A stretch of DNA of 64,000 nt from Pigmentiphaga sp. (GTDB lineage: Bacteria; Pseudomonadota; Gammaproteobacteria; Burkholderiales; Burkholderiaceae_B): positions 1 to 64,000 of the forward strand of contig JALOAI010000017.1 in NCBI GenBank assembly GCA_023228945.1. Direction: 5' to 3'. This document shows, one piece after another, positions 25,158 through 33,045 of the stretch. Numbering within the stretch: the first letter of the stretch is position 1; the number at the start of each line of letters is the position of its first letter. The position numbers and the translations under genes were made by a program. The notes under the pieces are model-generated. The model saw only the letters and a list, made by a program, of their open reading frames with translations, had not been told where the DNA came from and searched no databases.

Positions 25158-26321
25158 TCAGTATGAACGGGGCAGTTCGAGCACGTGCTCGGCCACGTAG
25201 GAGAGGATAAGGTTGGTGGAGATGGGAGCCACCTGGTAGAGCCGGGTTTCACGGAACTTGCGTTCGATGTCGTACTCGGCGGCAAAGCCGAACCCGCCAT
25301 GGGTTTGCAGACAAACGTTGGCCGCCTCCCAGGAGGCGTCGGCGGCCAGCAGCTTGGCCATGTTCGCCTGCGCGCCGCACGATTCGCCGGCATCGAAACG
25401 CCGCGCCGCCTCGAAACGCATCAGGCTGGCCGCCTCGACGTTGACGTAGGCCCGGGCGATGGGAAACTGCACGCCCTGGTTCTGCCCGATCGGGCGTTCG
25501 AATACCCGGCGCTCGCCGGCATAGCGTCGTGCACGCTCGGTAAACCAGTAGCCATCGCCCACGCACTCGGCGGCAATCAGGATGCGTTCGGCATTGAGGC
25601 CGTCGAGGATATAGCGCAGGCCCTTGCCCTCCTCGCCCACCAGATTGTCGGCCGGAATCTCCAACTGGTCGAAGAAGAGTTCATTGGTTTCGTGATTGAC
25701 CATGTTCCGGATCGGCCGCACGCTCAGGCCACGGCCCAGGGCCTCGCGCAGATCGATCAGGAATACCGAAAGACCCTCGGAGCGCCGCTTGACCTCCGCC
25801 AGCGGCGTGGTGCGCGCCAGCACCAGCATCAGATCGGAATGCTGCACCCGCGAGATCCACACCTTCTGGCCGTTGATCACATAGCGATCGCCGTTGCGTA
25901 CCGCGGTGGTCTTGAGCCGCGTCGTATCGGTGCCCGTGGTCGGCTCCGTCACGGCCATGGCCTGCAGGCGCAGTTCGCCGCGGGCGATGGCCGGCAGGTA
26001 GCGCGCCTTCTGCGCTTCGGAACCGTGCCGGAGCAGGCAACCCATGATATACATTTGACCGTGGCAGGCGCCGGAATTGCCGCCGCTGCGATTGATCTCT
26101 TCCATGATCACCGATGCCGCCGACAGCGACAGGCCGGCGCCGCCATAGGCTTCGGGAATCAGGGCCGACAGCCAGCCGGCCTTGGTCAGGGCGTCGACAA
26201 ACTCCTCGGGAAACACATTGTTCTGCTCAACCCTCTGCCAATAGGCCGAATCGAAGCGCGTGCACAACTCGCGCACGGCCGAACGAATATCCGCAAACAG
26301 CGCATCTTGCGAAGACAACAT
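25158..26321 (-). CDS. acyl-CoA dehydrogenase
   Basis: A 387-residue FAD flavoprotein that oxidises an acyl-CoA to a 2-enoyl-CoA. QAMAVTEPTTGTD (about 120-132) binds flavin, and KVWISRVQHSD follows. The usual catalytic Glu of the C-terminal YEGTSEI loop is missing (LYQVAPISTN), but Glu245 in LDGLNAERILIA sits in the G-helix position used by isovaleryl-CoA and long-chain dehydrogenases. QTHGGFGFAAEYDIER is conserved. It is in the same cluster as the CitE-like lyase and hydratase, matching the acyl-CoA dehydrogenase of the Pseudomonas itaconate operon, whose step is not established. Confidence 0.88.
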   Translation of the reverse strand: MLSSQDALFADIRSAVRELCTRFDSAYWQRVEQNNVFPEEFVDALTKAGWLSALIPEAYGGAGLSLSAASVIMEEINRSGGNSGACHGQMYIMGCLLRHGSEAQKARYLPAIARGELRLQAMAVTEPTTGTDTTRLKTTAVRNGDRYVINGQKVWISRVQHSDLMLVLARTTPLAEVKRRSEGLSVFLIDLREALGRGLSVRPIRNMVNHETNELFFDQLEIPADNLVGEEGKGLRYILDGLNAERILIAAECVGDGYWFTERARRYAGERRVFERPIGQNQGVQFPIARAYVNVEAASLMRFEAARRFDAGESCGAQANMAKLLAADASWEAANVCLQTHGGFGFAAEYDIERKFRETRLYQVAPISTNLILSYVAEHVLELPRSY

Positions 26322-26503
26322 CTCAGCTCCATAGCCCCTTGATCATCCCGGCGGCCAACAGCCAGGCGCGGTCGAAGCGCGCGGCACTTGAGCCGCTTGG
26401 GTTCAGAACCGCGCCGGTTCCTGCACGCCCGCAAAGTGGCTTGCCCGACCGCCCGTTCACTTGCCTTGCAGCTTAGCCGCCATGGTGCAGTGCGACAATT
26501 CGC

Positions 26504-26584
26504 CATTGTGAAAGACGGGCTTTGGCCGCCGTTAACGAGGATGGCTTGCAGCCACCCCTGATCATGAAAGACAGCGCTCTTTCA
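26504..26584. promoter_or_regulatory. candidate LysR operator/hairpin upstream of the acyl-CoA dehydrogenase gene
   Basis: TGAAAGA (26565-26571) and TCTTTCA (26578-26584) form a perfect inverted repeat two bases after the lysR stop. A third half-site, GTGAAAGAC, occurs near 26506-26520. Inverted TGAAAGA sites fit a LysR operator for the cluster below. The hairpin could instead end the lysR mRNA, though no T-run follows. The remaining bases 26322-26500 show no gene. Confidence 0.4.
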
Positions 26585-26586
26585 CA

Positions 26587-27483
26587 TTAAGCGGCGGCCG
26601 CGCGTTTCAGGTCTTCGATAAAATCACGGGCGAATGCCGGCAGCGGATCGTCTTCGCGCAGGCACAGGCGCAACTCGCGCACCGCCCAGGGATCGGCCAG
26701 GCGCACCTGCCGCAGCCCCGGGTGGCGGGCATAACGCTCCAGGCAGCTCTGCGGCACGATGGCGATCCCCGCCCCCGCCTCCACCATGCGGCACACCGCG
26801 TCGAAACTGCCTACCTGGATGCGCAAGCTCATGCGCTTGCCCATCGACGATGCAATTTCATCGAGAAAAGACTGGATGGCGCTAACGGGATTGATGCCGA
26901 CAAAACGATGCTGATCCAGCAAATCGGCAAAGCGGATACTGGAAAAATCGTGCAGCGGGTAGTTCACCGAGGCGATGACGATCAGTTCGTCCTGCCGCAG
27001 CGGCCACACCTCCAGGCCACGCGTATCGACGCGGCCGGCGACGATACCGAGATCGGCCGCGCCGCTTTGCACGGCCGGCACGATCTCGCGCGATAGCTTC
27101 TCTTCGAGCTCGATGTCGACGTCGGGATGGCGTGCCAGGAACGCGCTGAGCGCGGCCGGCAGGAAAGCGTTGGTGGCGGTGGTGTTGGCCAGCACGCGCA
27201 ACGTGCCCTTGACCCCGGCGGCATACGGCTGCAGATCGGCATGCAGGCACTCGAGCTGCCGGAACACGGTGCGGGCATGCGTTACCAGCGCCTCGCCGGC
27301 CGGCGTGAGCGCCACGCCCTTCGAGTGCCGCAGCAGCAACTGCGCGCGAAAGGCATCTTCCAGATTGCGGATGCGCGTGCTGGCGGCCGGCAACGACAGA
27401 AAGGTTTTTTCCGCGGCCCGGGTGAGGTTGAGGGTCTCGCCGATATGGAGGATCAGACGCAGATCGGTCAGGTCGTAGCGCAC
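26587..27483 (-). CDS. LysR-family transcriptional regulator
   Basis: A 298-residue LysR-type regulator. The winged helix-turn-helix fills residues 1-60 (LNLTRAAEKTFLSLPAASTRIRNLE in outline), and the type 2 periplasmic-binding effector domain follows from about 92, with FDAVCRMVEAGAGIAIVP near the C-terminus. It lies in the same direction and directly before the acyl-CoA dehydrogenase gene; in Pseudomonas the itaconate operon likewise has an adjacent LysR gene. It probably controls the catabolic cluster in response to its acid or CoA ester. A 197-base gap separates it from tctC. Confidence 0.87.
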   Translation of the reverse strand: MRYDLTDLRLILHIGETLNLTRAAEKTFLSLPAASTRIRNLEDAFRAQLLLRHSKGVALTPAGEALVTHARTVFRQLECLHADLQPYAAGVKGTLRVLANTTATNAFLPAALSAFLARHPDVDIELEEKLSREIVPAVQSGAADLGIVAGRVDTRGLEVWPLRQDELIVIASVNYPLHDFSSIRFADLLDQHRFVGINPVSAIQSFLDEIASSMGKRMSLRIQVGSFDAVCRMVEAGAGIAIVPQSCLERYARHPGLRQVRLADPWAVRELRLCLREDDPLPAFARDFIEDLKRAAAA

Positions 27484-27680
27484 GATGGAGGCCCATGCAA
27501 AGAGGGGAGCATGGCCGATGGTAGCAGCCCTGCCCCGCCTTCACGGCTCCGCACTGAACCGCTACGCCTTCGTCCGTCCTCCGCACGGACTCAGCGGGCG
27601 ATCCGTTGCGAGGTGTGAAGAAGAGCGCCATCGTTCCGGCGATCTCTCCTCCTATGGAACACCCCCGATCGCACGACTCC

Positions 27681-28640
27681 TTATTGCAGCTCCACCTTGG
27701 CCTCTCGCGCCACCTGCCAGGCCTGGTCCAGCGCACGCCGAACCAGGGCTTCGGGATCCTGCGCCGCCGCCGAAGGCAAGGACATGCCATTGAGTGCCAG
27801 CAACTGGCGAATCTCATCCGACTCCAGCGCTTTGCCGATGGCGACGTTCAGGCCATCGCGCACCTCCTCGGGCGTACCGGCCGGCACGGCGGCCACATAC
27901 CACTGGGTGGCCTCGAAGCCGGGAATGCCGACTTCCTGCAAGGTGGGCACGTCCGGCAGGGCGTCCACGCGAGTCGGGCTGGTCACGGCATAAGCGATGA
28001 GCTTGCCATTGCGCACTTGCTCCAGTACGGCGGAGACCCCCAGCATGCCCAATTGCACCTGACCGCCGACGATGTCCATGACGGCCTGGCCGCCTCCCTT
28101 GTAGGGCACATGCAGCATGTCGGCATCGAGGGCCAGGTTCAGCATCTCGCCCGCGATATGCTGATTGGTGGCGATGCCCGAACTGGCAAAGGCAAAGCGC
28201 GAAGGCTCGCGGCGAATCGCCTCGGCCAGGGCGGCGAAGTCCGGCGGGCCATCGGCCGTGCCCACCAACACCACGGCGCCTTCGGCCAGCGTGGCGACGC
28301 CGCTGAGATCCTTGCCAAGCTCGGGCACCTGGCCGGTATACAGGATGGGGCCGGCCATGGTTACCAGCGTATAGCCGTCGGCGGGGGCGCGGGCGGCGGC
28401 CGACAGGCCAATGGCGCCGGAGCCACCCGGACGGTTCTCCACAACAACGGATTGCCCGAGCGCGGCCCCCACCTGCTGTGCGAAAGCGCGCGTGATGACG
28501 TCCACGGAGCCGCCGGGCGCGAAACCGACGATCCAATTGATGGGCTTGGCTTGCGGCCACGGCTCGGCGGCTTGCGCCAACGACGCGGCAGTGAGGCTTG
28601 CGGCCAGGAACAGCTGTGACGTAAGAGTGGTCAGTCGCAT
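27681..28640 (-). CDS. Bug/TctC-family periplasmic solute-binding protein
   Basis: A 319-residue extracytoplasmic solute receptor. Residues 1-25 form a clear signal peptide (LFLAASLTAASLAQA then AEPWP). Family marks are INWIVGFAPGGSVDVITRAF, VVVENRPGGSGAIG and the ADMLHVPYKGGGQAV segment. Such proteins bind carboxylates for tripartite tricarboxylate transporters; their great expansion is a hallmark of Bordetella and relatives. No TctA/TctB is encoded in the window. The ATG at 28640 has GGAG seven bases upstream, directly beside the end of R2 copy E. The substrate may be the acid degraded by the cluster below. Confidence 0.88.
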   Translation of the reverse strand: MRLTTLTSQLFLAASLTAASLAQAAEPWPQAKPINWIVGFAPGGSVDVITRAFAQQVGAALGQSVVVENRPGGSGAIGLSAAARAPADGYTLVTMAGPILYTGQVPELGKDLSGVATLAEGAVVLVGTADGPPDFAALAEAIRREPSRFAFASSGIATNQHIAGEMLNLALDADMLHVPYKGGGQAVMDIVGGQVQLGMLGVSAVLEQVRNGKLIAYAVTSPTRVDALPDVPTLQEVGIPGFEATQWYVAAVPAGTPEEVRDGLNVAIGKALESDEIRQLLALNGMSLPSAAAQDPEALVRRALDQAWQVAREAKVELQ

Positions 28641-28650
28641 AATGAGCTCC

Positions 28651-28780
28651 GGTGAAGAACTCCGGCCTTCCGGCCGGAGCATCTCCGCCACTATTCGAGG
28701 GGAGCCTTCGGCTCCAGGGAACGACGGCCTCGCTTGACCCCGTTCTGAAGAACGGGACTTGCGCTTGGGCTCGTGGTCAG
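28651..28780 (-). repeat. dispersed structured element (family R2), copy E
   Basis: The best-preserved copy. On the minus strand it begins with the sulfatase stop codon (28777-28779) and runs ACCACGAGCCCAAGCGCAAG. Three perfect hairpins follow: CCCGTTCT/AGAACGGG (28739-28756), GGAGCC/GGCTCC, and CTCCGGCC-GGAA-GGCCGGAG. It closes with GGAGTTCTTCAC, 11 bases before the tctC start codon. It thus exactly bridges the gap between the two genes. Confidence 0.8.
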
Positions 28781-30129
28781 GAAGAAGACGGCAGGCGCGC
28801 ATCGCTGTCGGGCGCCCCGGGGGGTGTATTGGGAAATTGCTTGAAGCTTTCGTTCATGTCCCGGACGAGCCGCAGCATCGGGCCCATGACCCAGGTGTTG
28901 AATACCAGGACATCGGTCTCTTCCTTGGGATCGCGCACCGTGTTGAACAAATAGGGCGACTCCAGCTTGCCCTTGCCTTCGTTCACTTCCGGCTCCCAGT
29001 AGAAATGCAATTTCCAGTCGCGCCATTTGATGGCGCGCAGCTCGTTCTTGATATAGAACGGGAACCCTTCCCGCGCCGACGATTCAGTCTGTCCCGACAG
29101 GAAAGCCCATTGATCCACGCCATCGATCGGCCGATCGGAAGGCAGTTCGGCGCCCGCCACTCCCGCCAGCGTCGCGTACAGGTCGGTGACGTGGACGATC
29201 TCGTTGCTGACGCTTCCGGCCGGAATCCGGCCAGGCCAGCAAGCGATAAAAGGCGCCCGCAGGCTGCCTTCCATCGCCGTGTGGTAGGTGCCGCGCCAAG
29301 GGCCCGCCGTACCCCGGTAGGGCGCGCGGAACTCGGGCCCGTTGTCGCTGCAAAAAATGAACAGCGTATTGTCGGCGATGCCGAGGCGCTCGACTTCCGC
29401 ACGCACCTGGCCCACCCGATGGTCCATCTCCACCATGGAATCGGCGAAGTCGCCATGCCGCGTGCGGCCGGCAAAGTCGGGGTGCGGCAGCGTTGGAAAA
29501 TGCAGATGCACCAATGGCAGGTACAGGAAGAATGGCCGGCCCGCCTGATGATGGCGGGCCATGAAGGCGTTGGCCCGCGCCACCAGCTCCTCGTCGATGG
29601 TGCGCCTCGTCTCCAGGTCGTAAATCTTGACTTGGCGCGACTCGCCGCCCGCGGTTCCTTCCATGATGTAGGGAATATCGGCGACCTCGGGATCGAAGCC
29701 CACGGAGGCCGTAAACTGGCTTTCATCGGTGGTGCGGGGAATGCCATACCATTCGTCGAATCCGCGATCGGAGGGATAGCGCCCTGCAACATCGCCCAGA
29801 TGCCACTTGCCGAAGTGCGCGGTGGCATAGCCGGCGGCGGAACAAAGCTGGGCCAGGGTGATTTCGTCCCGGGTGAGGCCCTGCGGCAAGCCTGGCGGCA
29901 CGGACTGGACACAGCCGGTGCGAATCGGATGACGGCCGGACATCAAGGCGGAACGCGTGGGCACGCAATCGCTCTCGACGTTGAAGTTCTGCAGCAACAC
30001 GCCCTGCTTCGCCAAGGCGTCGATGTTCGGCGTGGGCGCGCCACGCAAGGCGCCGCCGCCATAACAGCCCAATTCGCCCCAACCCAGGTTGTCGGCGAGG
30101 ATCAATACGATGTTCGGTTTCTTGTCCAT
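28777..30129 (-). CDS. type I sulfatase (alkaline-phosphatase superfamily)
   Basis: A 450-residue sulfatase, predicted to hydrolyse sulfate esters. NIVLILADNLGWG holds the metal ligands at 13-14, and CVPTRSALMSGR (55-66) is the sulfatase signature CxPxR, in which Cys55 would be oxidised to formylglycine. FGKWHLGD and FCSDNGPE supply further active-site His, Asp and Asn. There is no obvious signal peptide, so it may act in the cytoplasm, unlike many arylsulfatases. It is divergent from a LysR gene and 136 bases upstream of tctC, linked by R2 copy E. The substrate is unknown; no maturation enzyme is nearby. Confidence 0.87.
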   Translation of the reverse strand: MDKKPNIVLILADNLGWGELGCYGGGALRGAPTPNIDALAKQGVLLQNFNVESDCVPTRSALMSGRHPIRTGCVQSVPPGLPQGLTRDEITLAQLCSAAGYATAHFGKWHLGDVAGRYPSDRGFDEWYGIPRTTDESQFTASVGFDPEVADIPYIMEGTAGGESRQVKIYDLETRRTIDEELVARANAFMARHHQAGRPFFLYLPLVHLHFPTLPHPDFAGRTRHGDFADSMVEMDHRVGQVRAEVERLGIADNTLFIFCSDNGPEFRAPYRGTAGPWRGTYHTAMEGSLRAPFIACWPGRIPAGSVSNEIVHVTDLYATLAGVAGAELPSDRPIDGVDQWAFLSGQTESSAREGFPFYIKNELRAIKWRDWKLHFYWEPEVNEGKGKLESPYLFNTVRDPKEETDVLVFNTWVMGPMLRLVRDMNESFKQFPNTPPGAPDSDARLPSSS

Positions 30130-30194
30130 GCGGCCTCATCTCTGCAAGATGGCCAGTGTATGGGCTTCGCCTTGCGACAACTTGCCAAAACAGA

Positions 30195-30210
30195 AAGTTA
30201 CCGATAACTT
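30195..30210. promoter_or_regulatory. candidate LysR operator between sulfatase and lysR
   Basis: AAGTTA-CCGA-TAACTT, a perfect inverted repeat in the 87-base divergent gap, six bases before the lysR ATG. It covers the likely -10 (TATATT at 30210-30215 overlaps). This is the usual layout of an autoregulating LysR gene that also controls the divergent gene. Confidence 0.5.
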
Positions 30211-30216
30211 ATATTC

Positions 30217-31344
30217 ATGAACCTGACCTTAAGGGATATCGAGTATTTCGTCGCCGTGGTCGAGCATGGCGGCCTTGCCCGCGCCGCGGTTGCCCTGGGC
30301 ATCAGCCAGCCGGCCTTGTCGAAGTCGCTCAAGCGTCTGGAAGAAGAAAGCGGCTTGCTCTTATTGCATCGCGACAGCCGGCCGATCCAGCCGACATCCG
30401 CCGGCCTGGTCTTCCTCGAACATGCCCGGCGGCTGCGGGCCGAGTACCACGACGCGGTACGCAACGCCGCCGAGCTGCGCGCTGGCGCGGCCGGCCTGCT
30501 GCGCCTCGGCGCCACCGGCGCCACGCTGGACGACGTGGTGCTGCCCGTCCTCGCCCGCCTGCTGCCTCGCCGGCCCGCGATGCGGGTACAGATCACTGCC
30601 GCGCTCTCCGACGAACTCGCGGCCCAGGTCGAGAGCGGTCAACTGGACATTGCGGTGCTCCCCACGTACGACGGGGCCGGCAATTCGCCGGATACCCTCT
30701 TTCACGATAATCCTCTCCGCCTCGCCCCCCGCCTGCCTGTCGGCGCCACGCGGCAAGATACCGTCCGAACGGCCGATACCGGCTTCAAGTTCATTCGGCA
30801 AGACGCCCTGAGGGGGAATGCCAATACTGTTGCCGAGGACGAAAGCAAGGCGGACGCGGTGGCAAAGCGCGAACGCTGTGTGCGACTGCCCTTGATCGAG
30901 GAAGCGCTGCCCATCGTGGCCGCCCGCCATCACCCCTTGGCCCAACGCCCGAAAGTGCTGTTGCATGAATTGCAGCGCCAGCGCTGGGTGCTGCCCAAGG
31001 CGTCATCCCACGCCCGCAAGCTGATCGACGACGCGTTTGCCGCCGCCGGGCTGCCGGCGCCGATACCGGCCCTGGAAGTGGACTCGGTCACCCATGGCGT
31101 GCTCGATCTCGTACTCTCGCTGGAGGCCATCGCGGCCGTACCCGAGATCACATTGCGACGGGCCGGCCAACTACCCTTGGTACGCCTGCCGGTGCCGCTC
31201 GAACGACGCCTGTACCGACATATTTCGGTGATCGGTCGCAACCGCACGATCTGGTCGCCGCTGATGACGGAGTTCTATGAGCTGTTGGTTCAGGATCTGG
31301 GCGCGCCGGGCAACCCCCGCCCTCCTGCGCGTGGTCAAACATAA
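30217..31344 (+). CDS. LysR-family regulator with an internal ~70-residue insertion
   Basis: A 375-residue LysR protein, longer than the usual 300. Residues 1-60 are the DNA-binding domain (ARAAVALGISQPALSKSLKRLE). The effector domain starts normally (GLLRLGATGATLDD, then DIAVLPT at 144-150) and resumes at LPLIEEALPIVAARHHPLA (from 224). Between these lie about 70 residues (151-223) with charged, non-conserved sequence not expected in the family, encoded by 30667-30885. The frame stays open, so a protein may be made, but the ligand domain could be inactive. It is divergent from the sulfatase gene, its probable target. Confidence 0.8.
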   Translation: MNLTLRDIEYFVAVVEHGGLARAAVALGISQPALSKSLKRLEEESGLLLLHRDSRPIQPTSAGLVFLEHARRLRAEYHDAVRNAAELRAGAAGLLRLGATGATLDDVVLPVLARLLPRRPAMRVQITAALSDELAAQVESGQLDIAVLPTYDGAGNSPDTLFHDNPLRLAPRLPVGATRQDTVRTADTGFKFIRQDALRGNANTVAEDESKADAVAKRERCVRLPLIEEALPIVAARHHPLAQRPKVLLHELQRQRWVLPKASSHARKLIDDAFAAAGLPAPIPALEVDSVTHGVLDLVLSLEAIAAVPEITLRRAGQLPLVRLPVPLERRLYRHISVIGRNRTIWSPLMTEFYELLVQDLGAPGNPRPPARGQT

Positions 31345-32771
31345 AGGTCGACGTACTCGTGTACCGCCATGGCCTCGAGCCGGCCCTGGTCGAGCGAAAC
31401 GTTCAGGATTGCCTGTTGCCGCCGTGGCGCAAAACGGCGCGCGAGATTTTTGCGGAACTTGGCTTCCAGCAGCGGAATGCCATCGTCGCGCCGGCGGCGA
31501 TGGCCGATGGGGTATTCGCATACAACCTCATCGAGCACCGTGCCGTTCTTGAGCTCCACCGTCAGGGCGTTGGGGATGGCCCGGCGCTCGGGGTCGTGAT
31601 AGGCCTTGGTGAACTCGGGGTCTTCGCGGCAGGCGATCTTGGCGCGCAAGGCGTCGATGCGCGGATCGGCCGCCACGTCGTCTTCGTAATCCGACGCCTG
31701 CAGGCGCCCGAACAACAGCGGCACCGCCACCATGTACTGCAGGCAATGGTCGCGATCGGCGGGATTATTCAAAGGGCCCTGCTTGTCGATGATACGGATG
31801 CAGGCCTCGTGCGTGCGGATGCGGATGGCGGCGATGTCGTCGGCGCTCTTGCCTTGGGCCGCGAGTTGCCGGTGCAGCGTCATCGCGCACTCCACCGCGG
31901 TTTGCGCATGAAACTCGGCAGGATACGAGATCTTGAAAAGCACGTTTTCCATCACGTAGCTGCCGTAGGGCCTTTGGAAGCGGAAGGGCTCGCCGCGGAA
32001 CAGCACGTCGTAGAAGCCCCAGGTTTTGGCGGTGAGCGCGCTGGGATAGCCCATCTCGCCGGTGCGGGCGATCAATGCCAGCCGCACGGCCCGGCTGGTG
32101 GCATCACCCGCGGCCCAGCTTTTGCGGCTGCCGGTATTGGGCGCGTGGCGGTAGGTGCGCAGGCTTTGGCCATCCACCCAGGCCAGCGACACGGCGTTGA
32201 TCACTTCATCGCGATCGAGACCCAGCATTTGGGCCACCACCGCCGTGGACGCCACCTTGACCAACACGACGTGATCCAGGCCAACCCGGTTGAAGGCGTT
32301 TTCCAGCGCCAGGCAACCTTGGATCTCGTGCGCCTTGATCATGGCGGTGAGCACGTCGCGCATGAGCAGCGGCGGCTTGCCGCCGGCCACCGCCTGGCGG
32401 GACAGCCAATCGGCGGTGGCCAGGATTCCGCCGAGATTATCGGAAGGATGTCCCCACTCCGCGGCCAGCCAGGTATCGTTGAAGTCCAGCCAGCGGATCA
32501 TGGCGCCGAGGTTGAAGGCGGCCTGCACCGGATCGAGTTGGTAAGGCGTGCCCGGCACCTTGGCGCCGTTCGGCACGAGGGTGCCCGGCACGACTGGCCC
32601 CAGCAGTTTGGTGCATGCCGGATACTCCAGCGCCTCCAGGCCGCAGCCCAGGGTATCGATCAGGCAATTGCGCGCCGTGTGATAAGCCAGGTCGCTCTTG
32701 ACCTCGTATTGCAGGACGTAGTCGGCGATATCGACAAGAACTTGGTCCTGAGGGTTTTCGGGGTGTGCCAT
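31335..32771 (-). CDS. prpD: 2-methylcitrate dehydratase PrpD
   Basis: A 478-residue MmgE/PrpD enzyme that dehydrates 2-methylcitrate in the methylcitrate cycle for propionate. Typical stretches are WLDFNDTWLAAEWGHPSDNLG, LRTYRHAPNTGSRKSWAAGDA and SYPAEFHAQTAVECA. Length equals E. coli PrpD (483). GGAG lies eight bases before the ATG at 32771. It is the last gene of the prpB-prpC-acnD-prpF-prpD run, separated from prpF by 274 bases, so it may have its own promoter. Its stop overlaps the 3' end of the opposite lysR gene by ten bases. Confidence 0.92.
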   Translation of the reverse strand: MAHPENPQDQVLVDIADYVLQYEVKSDLAYHTARNCLIDTLGCGLEALEYPACTKLLGPVVPGTLVPNGAKVPGTPYQLDPVQAAFNLGAMIRWLDFNDTWLAAEWGHPSDNLGGILATADWLSRQAVAGGKPPLLMRDVLTAMIKAHEIQGCLALENAFNRVGLDHVVLVKVASTAVVAQMLGLDRDEVINAVSLAWVDGQSLRTYRHAPNTGSRKSWAAGDATSRAVRLALIARTGEMGYPSALTAKTWGFYDVLFRGEPFRFQRPYGSYVMENVLFKISYPAEFHAQTAVECAMTLHRQLAAQGKSADDIAAIRIRTHEACIRIIDKQGPLNNPADRDHCLQYMVAVPLLFGRLQASDYEDDVAADPRIDALRAKIACREDPEFTKAYHDPERRAIPNALTVELKNGTVLDEVVCEYPIGHRRRRDDGIPLLEAKFRKNLARRFAPRRQQAILNVSLDQGRLEAMAVHEYVDLYV

Positions 32772-33045
32772 GCGTCGTGCTCCCTGAAGGCAGGGCCGCT
32801 CGAGGCGGCCGCCGGCCATAGCGGGGAATCCGAAGCCGGCAGAAGGTGCGTATCCGACACCCTGCCGGATATGCGGCAACTTATCAAGCCACGACGCATG
32901 ACGTTGCGCCAGGCGAGCCCACAAGGCACGCCTGGCGTGGCAAGGCAGGCGAAGCCAACCCCCTACGCGGCAATGACGCGCTGGGATTGCTCGCCGAGGC
33001 CGCTGATGCCGACGCTGACTCCTCGCCCACCAGCCCAGGCTTAAG
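32772..33045 (-). other. intergenic stretch between prpF and prpD
   Basis: No gene was recognised in these 274 bases. A 9-bp inverted repeat CGCCAGGCG/CGCCTGGCG lies near 32919-32939; without a T-run it may still attenuate transcription between prpF and prpD. Short open frames on both strands look non-coding. Confidence 0.4.
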
